Below, one piece after another: positions 1 through 12,618 of a stretch of 64,000 nucleotides of DNA. Position 1 is the stretch's first letter. Each line of letters opens with the position of its first letter. This stretch comes from Salminus brasiliensis. Lineage: Eukaryota; Chordata; Actinopteri; Characiformes; Bryconidae. The translations under genes were made by a program, and so were the position numbers. The notes under the pieces were generated by a model that worked only from the letters and a program-made list of their open reading frames with translations, was not told the DNA's origin and ran no database searches. The DNA is taken from contig NC_132891.1 of the NCBI RefSeq assembly GCF_030463535.1, positions 10,211,949 through 10,275,948 of the forward strand. The letters are read 5' to 3'.

Positions 1-800
1 ACTCGTTTATTCGAATCAGGAAAGAATCGGATCGGTAAACTGAATGGAAGCCTCGAAGTCTGAGCGCGGTTGCCATGGGAACAGGGTTTCACCGGTCGCG
101 AGGACGCGGCTGAGGCTCTGTCCCTGGGAATAATAGAGCACTGTTAGTTTTTGGGGGATTAGGCTGTATTTTGTGGGAAGGTCTGGGAAGATATCAGTTT
201 TTAGGTCACAGATTGATGCGTGAGTTCCTTGTCGTTTTTTTGCACACGCAGAAAAGTGTGAAATCTTAAGTAAGACAATCGAGTTGTGGTTGTTGGGTGA
301 AGTGCGATGTTCACGTGTATCCGCACTGGGAGAATAGAGCACTAGAGGGCAGCAGAGAGCTGTCATGGTTTCATGCACTTTCCCCAGTGTTTTCCATAAA
401 AGTGAGGATATTTGCGTCTTTAAAAGGCTGTGACATATGCGTTGTTTCTGATTATTAATATTATATTTATTTTAAAATAAATATTAAGATTGTCTAATAT
501 TATTGTTGCTATGTAAATTTGCATTAACCATCTAGCTTACAGTAAAAAGTTCAGCCTAGTATGCTCTGTGTTCCCCAGTCCTGTCCCCTTAATAACATCC
601 AAAGTGGTCTTGCCTACTTTTTCCTTCTTACTTCACACCACCCATCTTTTATGGTTCATTACATGTGTGAAGAGGTTGTAGTTTTCAGCTAGCAAAGGGT
701 GTGAAGGTTGAGGGGTAGAGGGAGAGAGTAGAGAGAGGGAGAGGGGGAGGAGAAAGGAGGAGTGTAAGGGAGGAACACCACGGAGCAAGCAGGCAATGTG

Positions 801-805
<5 letters not shown>
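1..805. other. Upstream region of fam131c, no gene recognised
   Basis: The first 330 bases are fairly CpG-rich for this window, including TTCGAATCA and GAATCGGATCGG words. A 120-codon minus-strand open frame (16-378) has no recognisable domain and is not called. A CTCF-like word (GCACTAGAGGGCAGC) sits at 339-353. The rest (380-720) is AT-rich, followed by a purine-rich GAGA stretch at 718-770. Confidence 0.5.

Positions 806-846
<41 letters not shown>
806..846 (+). repeat. (CT)n microsatellite upstream of fam131c start
   Basis: An uninterrupted CT dinucleotide run of about 20 units lies roughly 280 bp before the fam131c ATG, inside a pyrimidine-rich stretch (about 800-1080). It may fall in the 5' UTR or proximal promoter. 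The transcription start is not visible, so its role is open. Confidence 0.9.
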
Positions 847-848
<2 letters not shown>

Positions 849-1127
849 CCTATCTGTCTATCTATCTCCTACTTCCCCCACTCTTTCAGCCCCACAGATG
901 GCAGGAAGTGCTTCACTATATCGGAGACATCAAGTTTTTTTTTGTGCTTCTCCTTGAAACCCCCCCGTCTAATATCTTTGATTTTTTCAATCTTAGGGCT
1001 TTTTTCCCACCCCTTTCCAACCCCCTGTCTCTGAAGCTCCCTCACTCCTCCCTGGTCTCCCTGGTCTCCCTGTCATCCTTTCCTTCTTCAGCATGGTGAA
1101 CAGATAACTACCTGGCTGATGGTCACC

Positions 1128-4100
1128 ATGGGCGCCTGCCTCTGCAAAGGTCACCAAGGTCAGTTTCTGTCTGTCTGACTTGTCTGTGTGGCTGTCAGTC
1201 TGTGTAACAACTCTGTCTGTCAGTCAGTCTGTTCTTTCATTGCCTCTTTGGTGTGATCATCTGCCTGCCTGTTTAATCGTCCCTAAGTTTGTTATTCTGC
1301 TGGCATAGTTGCCTGTCTGAGTACGTGTCCTGTGCGTCTGTCTGCTTCTTCATGTTTGAACTTTCTTTTTTGGGGGGGCTTTTTTGTGTCTATTTGTTTC
1401 TATAGAGTGGCCACACAGTCTCATGAGCATCCTCAATAATACTGTTTACATTGTTAACTCTGTGTGGATCCTCTACACTATTCACACAGGGGGGTCTTCA
1501 AGGGTTCTTTAGTGACCTGATTAGATATAGAACCATGGGGACTCGTGCTTAAACACAAAAAAAAAAAAAACTCTGAAAGCTTAAATGGTTCTATATGTGG
1601 TTAAATGGCTCTTCTCTGTGATGGTGAACCTGCTGATGGTTCAATATAGCATCAATAGGTTTCATCTACTGTTACAAGTCATAGAACCCATAGAAGATCC
1701 ATAAGGCAGTTTAAGTTTTTTGTACTGTATTTCTGCAAACTAGCATATGGTCAAATTAAGTATTTATACCTATTGGACAAAGAACATTAATAGTAAAAGA
1801 GGTTCCTGAAAGAAGCTTCCAACAACTGCTTTCTTAAAGAGCCAGTTTTGTTTAAAGGACCTTTTTAAAGTTTCAAGAAGCTCCACATTATGTGACGTCT
1901 ACACCAATTCACAAGTTGTTCTGGGGGCTAGACAAGCATTTAAGTACCATATTTACAGCATCATAGTGAAGAGTGATGGTCCATCCAGTAGGCTGTGGTA
2001 TTCAAGCAATGATTGATTGATATCAATAAGCCCAAGGTGTGCCAAGAAAACCTTCCCCAGACTGTTAATACAAGGCAGGTGGGATACATGGATTTATACT
2101 GTTCAGTTTTCAAGTTTCAATTTCTCTCTGCAGAACTGTCATTGGCTTTCATTTTTTTATTAGACCATTCAGTAACGTGTAGAGACGGTTGTGCTGAAAA
2201 TCTCAGGAGATCAGCAGTTCTAGCAATACTCAAACCAGCCTGTCTGGCACCAACAATCATGCCATGCTCAAAATCACTGAGATGACATTTTTGACATGAA
2301 CATTACCTGAAGCTGCTGGCCCATATCTCCATAATGTTTGGCATAATTGGATGAATAGAGAATTGCATGAGTGAGTGAGTAGGTGTTCCTAGTAAAGTGC
2401 TCAATGAGTGTGTATTTTTCTGTAGTGCTGATCTAGGTGGATCTCTTGCCTAATACTATGAAAATGTATATAACGACTGGCTATCGGATATAAGACATCA
2501 GATCTCAGCATCGGCCCACACCTTCCATATTGGAGCATCACTGTTGAACTAGCATCTTAATTGTTTGTAAATAATGCAGACAGAAGAACTGCTTTACAAA
2601 ACCTTTGGTTGACAATACATACAAGAAGAGTCAGCACAGACATATACAGACAGACATACACCTATGCCCTCTGTGAGGAATGAGGTCGAATGGTCTTGTT
2701 TGGAAAACATGACATATTAAAGATATACTGTTTGAAAATCAGTGCAAACATGTCACTCATTTGATGGAAAAAGAAAAAGGCTTTATAAATCCTATGTGGC
2801 TTTAACTGTCATCATCTCTTTTGTCCTGTCAAAGTTAAATTGCATGGAAAGGCAGAGATGACAGGTCTGCAGGATCGGATCGTCATGTTGCTTCACGTTA
2901 GTGGGAAGTGTTACAGTGGCTGGCAGAGGCAGTCGTTTTAAAGCACTCACTCTCTGCTTGCACCTCTTCAGGGTGTTGTGCTCTGTCATCCTGTGCCGAA
3001 AGACTTGACTGGCCGATTAGTGCCGCTAATTTAACATGCAGAAGGGAGCGACTTGTTTTGGACATGTAACGGGTGCTGTGTGTTTCGATGGCAGGGCTCC
3101 AGACGCTGAGATAAAGGTGAAGTCTCTCTGGGCTTCGGACTTTATTAGAGAGAGTTGAGAGAGGAGGACGAAAAGAGAAAGCCCTCTGTTCTCGTCTCTC
3201 TGTGCATCAGGTGGAAATCCTCTGGAGAGATAAGAGGGGGAGGGAGCAGAGGCTAAGAGTCTAGGGATCTGCTATACAATGAATATTGTGATAGGTTTTG
3301 TTATAATGTACTTTTCTGAGGAAATCCTGAGTGGAATTTGTTTAATAAAAAAGACAGAAGAGAGGCTGTAAACAACAACGGCAACCAGCATACACCAATC
3401 AGCAATAACATTAACACCATTAACTCCATTTACCATTTAGAAGCACTCTGTAGTTCTAGTCTGCAATGTAGTCTAGTAATTCCAGACTGATCCCCATCTG
3501 TTTCTCTACATACAGCCTCCTTTCAGCCTGTTCTGCAATGTTCCGGACCCCACAGGACCACCACAGAGCAGGTATTATTTGAGTGTTGGATACTGCAGTG
3601 ACACTGACTGACATGGTGGTGGTGTGTTAGTGTGTGTTGTGCTGGTACGAGTGGATCAGACACAGCAGTGCTGCTGGAGTTTTTAAGCACCTCAGCATCA
3701 CTGCTGGACTGAGATCAGTCCACTGACCAGAAATATCCAGCCAACAGATACAGAGCCTCTGTCTCTGACTTTACATCTACAAGGTGGACCAACTAGGTAA
3801 CAGAGTGGACAGTGAGTGGACACATTGTTTAAAAACTCACAGTTCAACACATTTTAACAGTGTCATAGCAGTGCTGAGAATGACCCATCACTCAAGAAAT
3901 AATACAACCTGCTCTGTGGTGGTCCTGTGGGCTCCCGTGGGCTCCTGACCATTGAAGAACATGGTAAATGGAGGTTAACAACATATGCAGATATGATTGG
4001 ATGCCAGTCTATTACACCATCTTATTCATTCACTGTACTATACTATATACATTGTTTGTCCAGATACTTTTTTATGATCACCTACCTTAATGGAGCATTA

Positions 4101-7100
4101 GTCAAGTGGTTTAGACAATTTTTTCCCCCTTTAGATCCACTTTTCCTGGCCATCATGCTCCCCACATGCTCTACAAACTCTGATATAGGGTTCTGTCCAC
4201 TATCAAATTAGCTTCCTATTAGTGACATTTTACACCTATAAACATTTAGAATTCAGCTTGTAAATATTAGTCTGATAGTTTTTGTAATGAACTCTCATGA
4301 GTTTATCAGTCACTACCTGTGTTAGCTGGCTAGCATTTTTAGCTGCAGTTGAGCAGTATTACATATATTTCTGTGAGAGAGGTTCACCCAAACTTTACTT
4401 CACTCAGCTTTTACTACTTTATATAAGGTCTGTCACTCACAGTTCATTATACAGATTTGCAGTGTTTCCAGACCTGTAGTGATGCTAATTCTGCGTCAAC
4501 TTCATCCCCTTTGCGTGTTGTAATTCTCTCTATTTTAGAAAAAAGGCTTGCAGTGTTGGCTTGTTCTAGAGTGTTTCTTGTTGTAAAGTTTTTGGGTGGC
4601 AACATGTTAACACCAAAACAAGGTGCTAACTGGCCTCCTCCATGTTGTTTTAGCCCAACAGATGGAGATAGGATATGGAGTAACAGGGTGTTAAAGAGTC
4701 TCCCATGCAGACTCCCATACAAACACACACAAGGGCTGGGGCTCAGTTTTTCAACACAGGTTTTCTCAGTCATGTAATACACATGTGCTGATGATGTTGC
4801 TAACATAAGCATTATTTTATTATGTTCTACATATTTCACAGTTTTATTTAGTAAGAAAAGGGAGAGAAGAATTAACAAATGCTTCTTTAAGTCCAAGCCC
4901 AAAGGGACATTGCAACACAATGCATTTACAGATCTAAAATGACAGGGTCTGACGTTTCAACCTTAACATGCCTCTGAAGGAAATGGCAGGGAGCAAGCGT
5001 TTGCTCTGGCAATACTGCATTTGACTCTCTAAAGGCCTGGCTGGTTAGTGCGTGGTGTGTGGTAACTCTGTGGGGTAATAGATAACATCTATTAAAGCTT
5101 TTATTGCTTTTGCACTTTACACTGTGTCTTGTTCTTTGCCTAGTTCAGTAATCTCTCCATTTAGGTTTTAGGAATTGTGTATTGCTGTGAATGGTGTGTA
5201 TTAGGTATTATGTGGCTCATTTCTGGCAGTGTCAGAGCTGAATTCGGAGTCTATGGACACTAGCTTTGGATATTCTGAGTGAATGACTAAGAGAGATTGG
5301 ATGGAGTGCCACAGAGGACATGCCGGACTAACGCCATTGCCAAGGTTGTACATTGTCTGTCAATGTGCATTAACAAACAGGCTGTTCTGTAGTATCAGGG
5401 GTCCTGGGAGACCCTCAGAGGTGAGATGAGATGTCTTCTGCAAAGTCCTGAGTGAATGAGATGAGATGAGGGAAGGGGATGAATATTTGCTCCCGCACAC
5501 CAGGGGATCCCCCTGGGATGGGTTGTCAAGACAATTGCTTGTTGCTATGGCAATGTGGGAGCAACAGGAGTGGTTTCCATCCATCTACTTCAATGCAAAC
5601 TCAAATACGTGAGGAAGTGTGTGCGCACACTGAAATGTATACACCACCAAACACACACAAACAACAGAACACACAGGCTGATAACCCAAATACAACCTGC
5701 TCTGCGGTGGTACTGTGGGGTCCTGACCATTGAAGAACAGGGTGAAAGGAGGCTAACAATGTATGCAGAGAAACAGATGGTCTACAGTCTGTAATTCGAG
5801 TGCTACAGAGTGCTCCTGTATGTTAAACAGTGAGTGTAGAAACAAGGAGGTGGTGTTAATGTTATGGCTGATCTGTGTATACTAACTATATAAACATCAT
5901 AGCAAGTATCTGATTGGATGTCAGCCTATTACACCATCTTATTTATTCACTGTACTCACACTAATACTCATTGTTTGTCCATATACTTTTTTATGAACAC
6001 CCACCTTAAAGGAGCATTAATCAAGAATGTAAGAAGCACAACGTCCAGTGGTGAAAAGGTGGTGAACACAACACTGGAATGATTTTTCCCTTTAGATCCA
6101 CATTTCCTGGTCATCACACCTTTAAGATCTCATTTTCAGAGAGACTTATGGTCCATTATTGTCCATTGAGACGTTATAACCCCTGGTTCCTATCACTATC
6201 ACCACTGTAAATCTGTAGTAATGAAAGGTCATAATCTAATCTTTTTTATTCAGACAAAAAAAGTTCTACACTGTAAGAAAATCCTATTTTATGGAATATA
6301 ACTCTACTATACTTTTTAATGTTTCTTTCTCTAAAATTGTATACAAAGCCTTCTCTGAAATTCTCTGTAAATTAACAACCCATTTTAGGTATTCTGCCAA
6401 TAATTACAATTTATATTTATTTCTTTTTTACAATAAGAATCATATTAATATTTATACAGCATTTTCTGCTTTGTATGTAATGTATGTAAAATGACAACAA
6501 CTATCTGTAATTTAACATGCACATAACTATATAGAAGTTTTGTCTATAGTATTGTCTATACTAGCAACGTAAGTTTGTTTCCTTTGTAATTTCAGTAGTT
6601 TTATATTTATACTGTAAAAGCACTGTCAAATTGCAGGCAGCAGTTATCCTGGCAAATATCCTAATTGAAATTCAGTGGAAAAACAATACATTTAAAACAC
6701 GTTTTATCTGTATTATGTAAAATAAATGGTGGGCTTTCCCTTTATGGCCTTACATTATACTCAGGCCTTTGGTTAGCTTATTGTTTTGCATTTTTTATTA
6801 GGTTATTTTTTGTTTTAATTTTTTTGTTTTATTTATCTAATTATTTTGTGTGTCTGTTATGGTTGTATTATTATTAATAATACATACTAACTGCATGTTT
6901 TTTTCTCCTATAGACCTCCAGAATGACCAGCAGCATCCCATGGGAGAACGTCAGTACTGGTCTGAGGGACAGCCCATTGCCAAGGTGTTTCATCCACAAA
7001 CCCTATATAATACAAAATAAGAAATGAATTCAGTGGATTATAAAGCATAGATTATAGAGCAGTTATATGTGCAGTATATGCAGTTTAGTGTGTAAATAAA

Positions 7101-7314
7101 TTCCACAGTATAGATCCAACTGGATTGAATATCACTTTCAATGCAAGTGCATTCATTCACACGCTAGAAAAGCTATCTTGTCACCTCTAATTAGCATTGG
7201 TGATTTACTGCCTGGTTCTTGCATGAGTGTATTGTTCTGCTCATGTTAGCTTCTATTTATGACCAACTGTTTATAACTGCATGCTTCAGATTAATATGTA
7301 CAATATGTGTGCTA

Positions 7315-7357
<43 letters not shown>

Positions 7358-10300
7358 GTTTTTTCCATCCATTTAGGGCAATCATCAGCCTTACAATGGC
7401 TCTGTGACAGATAAGAAGGACAGCAGTGGCTATAGCATTGGGGAGCTGGCGACGTCCTCCCTGATGGGTGAGAGATGCGTGGAGATATGATCTGCTGTGT
7501 GTGTGTGTGTGTGTGTGTCACTGTTTTGCTCTGTTTTGTTCTCGGAATCATTCTGTATGACAACCAGTTGGTCTCCACAAGACGCTGCTAATGTAATCTC
7601 CCGCTGCTTGCACATCATTTTCATAAGCGCAGTTCCTGTCTTCCTCTCTCATTCTCACTCTCTGCAGTTCTCTCTCTCTTTGACTACCTTTCTGGTTGAC
7701 TTTTCTCTCCTGGAAGTCAATTACAGAGGCTAATAATGTTTTGTGGATTTCAGATTTTTTTTTTTCCCAGCGAAAGCTCTTTTAATCCTGACAGTGTAAT
7801 TATAAAGTCAATCACAAGAAGCCAAGGAATGTACTGGAGTGAGGGCGGCAGCCTGGAATGGCTGAAAGGTTTAGTTTTTGGATAATGTGTTGTTTGAAGA
7901 AATGCACTCTCTGTAAAACCATTTGAAAGGCATACAGAAAGAATCAAACATATAAGGGAATAAACAGCGTGCCCAAGCAGAAGCAGTTCAGGGATTTTTC
8001 ACAGTTAATGACGTACACACACTTCCAGAGAATCGCTGGCAAGTCATGCTCTGACCTTAAATGGCTGATAATTACTGATTCTACCACCTTGCATCTCTTG
8101 CTCCCAGAACCTTTACCTTCCTTTCATCCCTGACCTTTTCAGCTTCTTTTCACTCTTTCATCCCATCTCTTGTCACCTACCCTACCTTTTCACCTCCCTG
8201 TCCCTCTTAATTGTCCCCATTCTTTCTCTTTCATTCGATTCCCTCTCACCCCGCCGTTCCTTGTTTTCTGTTTGCACAGGTCTGGTGGCCACTATTAAGG
8301 AGCACATAACCAAGCCTACGGCAATGGCGCAGGGGCGGGTTGCCCACCTGATCGAGTGGAAGGGTTGGGGAGGTGAGACGACAGCTGGAGGGGGCTGGTG
8401 TGGCTGGAGCAGGGACGGAGGGGGTTGGGGAGGAGCGGGGGCTACACTGCAGGAGGATGAACAGCTTTACTCCCACCTGACTGATGAGATCAAGGAGGCC
8501 CGCTTCGCAGCAGGTGAACACACCTGAGTAGTGTTTTCATTTATGAGCTCAGTGTCCACTTTATTAGAAACACCTTACAATTTACCTCGATTCAGTGGTA
8601 ACTTTAGGGTTGTGCCTACTTTATAGTCTTTTGCACCAACACTACACAAATACCCAGAGCTGTCGGAGACTGGCCATTGATGCAGGGCTAGATAGTGGCT
8701 AACATAAATTGTACACCAGCCTCCAACTGTTGGTAGACCTACAAGGTACATGGCTATATTCTATCTGGTAGCTCAGATAAGCTTAGTGACGATAAGCTTA
8801 GCAAATGAGCATAGTGTGCATCTCAAGACTAAGTGGTTCTTCTGACATTGGTTTCTCCACAAGATCTCTCACAGAACCTTTCAGAAATGGATGTTACTGA
8901 GAGAAGAAACAAAAGGAACTACAGAAGATTTTCTGAACCTGGCATTTAGCAAGATTTTCCTCTCGTTTTTAGGAGTAGCAGAACAGTTTGCTTTGGCCGA
9001 GGCAGCGATGGACGTATGGCCTTCACAAGACATTGTGGATCACGCCACTACCAGCACAGGCTTATTACAAGGTAACAGTGTACAATTTGTATTACTTGAA
9101 GCAACTGTCATGACTGTGCAGGGAAGGCACTAGATTTCTACTTTCTACTAGATTTTGAAGCATTGCTGTGGGCATTTGATTGCATTCAGCAACAAGAGCA
9201 TTAGTGAGGTCATGATGTTGGATGATCACCAACCCACCCCATCCCCAACTCCCTAACTCATCCTAGAAGTACAAATAACACAGTTCCACTGCTCCACAGC
9301 TTAATTCTGGGGGCTTTATACCCCTCTAGCCCTGTCTGCCAATAGGTTTATGTTTATCTGCTCCAGAAGTCCTAGTCTAATGGCAGCACTTCTCTACTGG
9401 AACTAGACAAGCTGTTTGAGCTGAATGCATTTATTGGAAGGGGTGTCCACAAACAGGACAGATAGTGTAGATCAATATAGAGCACGTTTTCCACCGAAGC
9501 AATGGGCCATTTATAGAACTTTCCCTTTACTGAAGATCCCCTGAAGATCCCTACTTCCCTAAAAAGAACCTTTTTAAGAGTGTACCCCCACTCGAATGTA
9601 CTGTTATAATATACAATATACAATGAGGCAATTCATTATTTATAGGCAGATAATTAGCCTAATTAGCTTAGTGATGTTGCCATAATATACTCTACCCAAA
9701 AAATCAATAATACATGTATTTAATTATTTTTTATTCCTATCTAGAGTCTTAAATGATTCTTAGCTCTTGAGAAAAATGTTAATTGGTATAGAACCCCACA
9801 TTCAGGAGATTCTTTCTTTTGTAATCTTATTTACGAACATGACCCTTTTTTAAAGAAGCGTCCACTGAAAGGTTCTCTAGGGACACAAAGGTCATTCCTC
9901 TCACTCCAAAGTACCCCTGTGGGCAGCTTCATTTTAAACAGTGCATTTACAGTAAACCAGCCTCACATGTAATATACATGTGTTTTTTTCTTTCTGGCCT
10001 CCGCGGACCTCAGTACTTACCATAATGCAATCATCACATGATGATAATGATGATGGTCCTTGTGGAGTAATTAGATGTAGAATGGTGAAATACGGCCTGT
10101 TGAAACAGATGGATACAGCACGAGGTACGTCGCAACATCCTGTGCTGTTACTGATTAATCTGCTGCCCGAATGAAAGGAAAGATAAGTGAGTGAAATCTC
10201 CCTGAAAACACATACATGCTGTGAAGAGGAGATGACTCACAGAGATAGAAAGATCCGACGTTCAAGACTAGTGGGCTTTTTCAATTAGACTTCCTCTGAA

Positions 10301-12618
10301 AGCAGATGGAAATGTGTGTGTCTGGATGCTTTATGCCCCATGTTTCAACCCAAAGTCTGCCTTGCCACAGTAGAGTGGAATCTGTGAGGAAGAGTGAAGG
10401 CTGTCGTACTTATTCTCTGTTTTGTATGCAGTCTGTACACAGCCAGGCGAGACCATCAAGCACCCAAAACCTGAATTCTAGCTGCAGGGTTCACACAACC
10501 CCTATTACTGCCACCATGCTGGCAAATCTCAGCATGAAGATTTTTAGTCATTCCTCCTCCACCCACTGCTCTTATTCAGACTAATCCTCAACAAAACCAT
10601 ACTTATATTCGGAGGTGCATTTGAGTCCCGTTTTATTGAAAGTGGAAAGTTGATACGCCCTCACCCTCAGATGACCTGTTTTTGAAGTTAGGGTATGTCA
10701 TTTCCTGCAAAAAGTACACTCTCAAAAACACGGAATTGGAGTTTCTAGGAGTGACGCCACAGAGGAATAGCTTTGTGTTTCAAGTGTAAAAACCTTGTTA
10801 ACTTTAACCTACTAGAAGCATTTGACAAAGGTATAGTTCTTTATTCAACAGGTTTTCCACCCGTTAGAGTGAATAGAATATTTGCCTTCACTAAAGAACT
10901 CTTGAAGAACCATTTTTATCCCACTTGACTTGACTCTTCAATATACAATTTACACTTGGCTTACACTGAGATGTACAAGTGCAGAAGGGTATTTCTGCAG
11001 TTACAGTTTTGACTGTGCAAATCGTTAGAAATTGTTCCTTAATTTACATTTACATTTATATTTATGGAATTTAGCAGACGCTCTTATCCAGAGCGACTTA
11101 CAAAAGTGCTTTGCTATTACCCAAGAAAGACCTTAGCTAGACTAACAGTTCAAAGATACATCTAAGCTTAATAAACATGAATGGTAAGTATTAAGTCTGC
11201 AATACAAATAATGAGCTATGGAAAATTGCATATCATTAAAAAGTCTAATCTAAAACTAATCTAATCTAATCTCAATCTAAATTGAATTTGTCTGTACAAC
11301 ACTAAGCTGACATTTCAGCTGATTTTGAGTATGAACGGTAAATAGCATAGCCTGTTACATTATCTTTGGCAGGCAATATCTAATATTTATAAATTAAACA
11401 TTACATTCAAACTTAAAATGGATTTGTTCTAGGCATTACAATAAAGACATAAAACAATGAGCATTTTGTTTTATTATTTAAAGATTACAATAAGATATGT
11501 ACTTTGCTTTTCTGTGATTTCAGGGACACCTAGATTGGGTTTAGATGCAAATTGGGTTTGTTTGGCTCAAAAAAACAAACAAAAAAAAACACTTTTGTCC
11601 AGTGTCACAGATATATTTATAGAACAAAATATGACATAACTGACTGATCAACAGTTTATTTACACATCATGTAACATCTACAGGGTTTGGTTTTAATTGA
11701 GAAGATAACCATTCGTAATTTATTTACATTTTCTTATGTATTTCAATGTATATTTATAGAGGTATATTGAAATCACAGGTGTGAGACATAAATAAACATA
11801 CATGATATTTAGCAGCTAGTTTTGTATGTAATACTTTACTGAAGGATAGCATGACACCTACACTATATGTCCAAATGTTTGTGGACACCCCTTCTAATGA
11901 ATGCATTCATTACGTTGCACCCATTGCAGCACACAGCTTGTCTAGTCCCTGTAGAGAAGTTGTGCCAGTAATATAGGACTCTCTGGAGCAGATAAACATG
12001 AACATATGGGCACCATGCCTAATGCCAGGCATAGGCTAGAGGGGTATAAAGCCCCCCTGATTGAGCTGTGGAGCAGTGGAACTGTGTTCTCTGGGATGAT
12101 GGTACTCCATCCGATACTTGTGAGTTGGGGTGAGCTAAAGTTGAATGCAATCGATTCCTCACAGCAATGCTCCTCCAAAATCTAGTAGAAAGTCCCCCCT
12201 TCGACAGTAGACATTGATACTCCAACAAAAGCAGGATAAACATTTTTAATACCCTTGAATTCTAATGAAACAATGAACGAGCAGGTAATTGTCTCAGCAA
12301 TGCTAAGCAGGACTTTTTTTATAATGTGGAATGTCACAGTTAAAGCCACTTCTTCCCATAGGCCCTGAAGGCCTGTATCTCTCTCAGTTCCTCATGGATG
12401 GAGGAAGTCTGGGGGTCCCCCAGCATCTGTACAGCATACACTTGGAGGCCAACGTTGCCGAAAGCGGTTCTCTGGCTCCTGCACAGCCTCCTCAGCCCTA
12501 CTTCCCTCAGCCAGAATCCCAGCACCCCCTTCAGGAGCGGAGGACTTTACCACCAGATGGCAACGTACGTCACACAGACAGCGGCTCCATTTCTGAAGAT
12601 GAGGTTTTTTATGACTGA
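1128..12618 (+). CDS. fam131c: FAM131 family protein, FAM131C-like (6 coding exons)
   Basis: Coding exons: 1128-1158, 6914-6984, 7377-7467, 8280-8513, 8973-9071, 12362-12618. All junctions are GT-AG, the phases agree, and the joined CDS is 783 nt (260 aa; human FAM131C is about 280 aa). The start ATG opens MGACLCKGHQ, with Gly2 plus Cys4/Cys6, a typical N-myristoylation/palmitoylation signal, so membrane attachment is inferred. The family core is in exons 3-5: SIGELATSSLM, then TIKEHITKPTAMAQGRVAHL and IEWKGW (about residues 70-94), then KEARFAAGVAEQFALAEAAM. The C-terminus ends in the family's acidic SISEDEVFYD. The middle carries a Gly/Trp-rich stretch (residues 95-122). The biochemical function of the family is not established. 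Paralogue choice (C rather than A or B) rests partly on the convergent clcnk neighbour. A possible poly(A) signal AATAAA lies at 13788-13793. Confidence 0.93.
2150..2412. mobile_element. Non-autonomous DNA transposon fragment (family also at 52,932-53,525)
   Basis: The stretch shares long words with the full copy in zbtb17 intron 8, including GAGATCAGCAGTTCTAG-like and CACCAACA-TCATGC-like segments. It ends CTAGTAAAGTGCTCAATGAG, the family's usual terminus ('CTAATAAAGTGG..AGTGAG'). The 5' half is missing. It lies in fam131c intron 1. Confidence 0.7.
3393..3990. mobile_element. Fold-back MITE in fam131c intron 1
   Basis: The left end reads ACACCAATCAGCAATAACAT, the inverse of the terminus ATGTTATGGCTGATCTGTGT kept in the partner copy at 5690-5880. 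The middle contains self-complementary blocks: the CAGCAGTGCTGCTGGAGTTT word and TCCACTGACCAG / CTGGTCAGTGGA-type arms. I recognise this as an abundant otophysan repeat. The 3' terminus is deleted here: near 3988 the sequence jumps straight into flanking DNA that also follows the copy at 5880. Confidence 0.8.
4160..5680. other. fam131c intron 1, middle part, nothing recognised
   Basis: No domain-bearing frame was found. A 157-codon minus-strand open frame at 4447-4920 and its plus-strand shadow have no recognisable motif and no splice context. I see no clear repeat boundaries. Confidence 0.4.
5690..5880. mobile_element. 3' part of the same fold-back MITE
   Basis: It begins AACCTGCTCTGCGGTGGTAC, continues through TGACCATTGAAGAACAGGGT, and ends GTTAATGTTATGGCTGATCT. 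This is the intact right half of the family represented at 3393-3990. The downstream flank (5900-6120) resembles 3990-4160. Confidence 0.8.
7317..7351 (+). repeat. (CT)n microsatellite beside fam131c exon 3
   Basis: About 17 CT units end 25 bp before the exon 3 start (7377), so the repeat lies in the polypyrimidine region before the CATTTAG acceptor. Its length could affect recognition of this acceptor. A (GT)n run follows the exon at 7497-7518. Confidence 0.9.
8547..8690. mobile_element. 5' end fragment of a CACTTTATTAG-type DNA transposon
   Basis: It starts CTCAGTGTCCACTTTATTAG, the characteristic terminus of the element family whose other end is seen at 2395-2412. It starts about 34 bp after fam131c exon 4 and decays into intron sequence. 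Confidence 0.6.
9118..9469 (-). mobile_element. Tc1-like MITE, reverse orientation
   Basis: The right end reads GGGGTGTCCACAAAC then ATAGTGTA, the inverse of the ACACTATATG..GTTTGTGGACACCCC end at 11860. The body carries GTTGGATGATCACCA and CAGTTCCACTGCTCCACAGC, shared with the copies at 43566 and 47892. No transposase is present. It lies in fam131c intron 5. Confidence 0.75.
9470..11040. other. fam131c intron 5, central part, no gene
   Basis: Fragments of the GGTTCTT/AAGAACC type (9530-9570, 10830-10920) are scattered here. Otherwise I see no coding exon, RNA gene or structured element. Confidence 0.4.
11041..11118 (+). mobile_element. SINE-like fragment with the common teleost tail
   Basis: The segment holds ATTTAGCAGACGCTCTTATC and CAGAGCGACTTACAA after TTTACATTTACATTTA. 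I recognise this as a very common fish interspersed repeat tail. It is short and truncated. Confidence 0.7.
11860..12290 (+). mobile_element. Tc1-like MITE just before fam131c exon 6
   Basis: It starts TACACTATATGTCCAAATG followed by TTTGTGGACACCCCTTC, the standard left end. The body contains the CTGTGGAGCAGTGGAACTGT word found in the copy at 47892-48364. The right end is eroded around 12,260-12,290, about 70 bp before the last exon's acceptor. Confidence 0.8.

Noticed and set aside
16-378. 120-codon minus-strand open frame at the window start
   Set aside because: No recognisable domain, no splice-site context, CpG-rich DNA lowers stop frequency. It might be a distal exon of a gene outside the window, but nothing supports that.
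4447-4920. 157-codon minus-strand open frame in fam131c intron 1
   Set aside because: Composition is not protein-like, the opposite strand is open too, and no family is recognised.
8373-8452. 80-nt intron inside fam131c exon 4
   Set aside because: GT and AG are in good context, but excision would create an immediate stop, whereas the uninterrupted frame continues into the conserved EARFAAG. Kept only as a finding.
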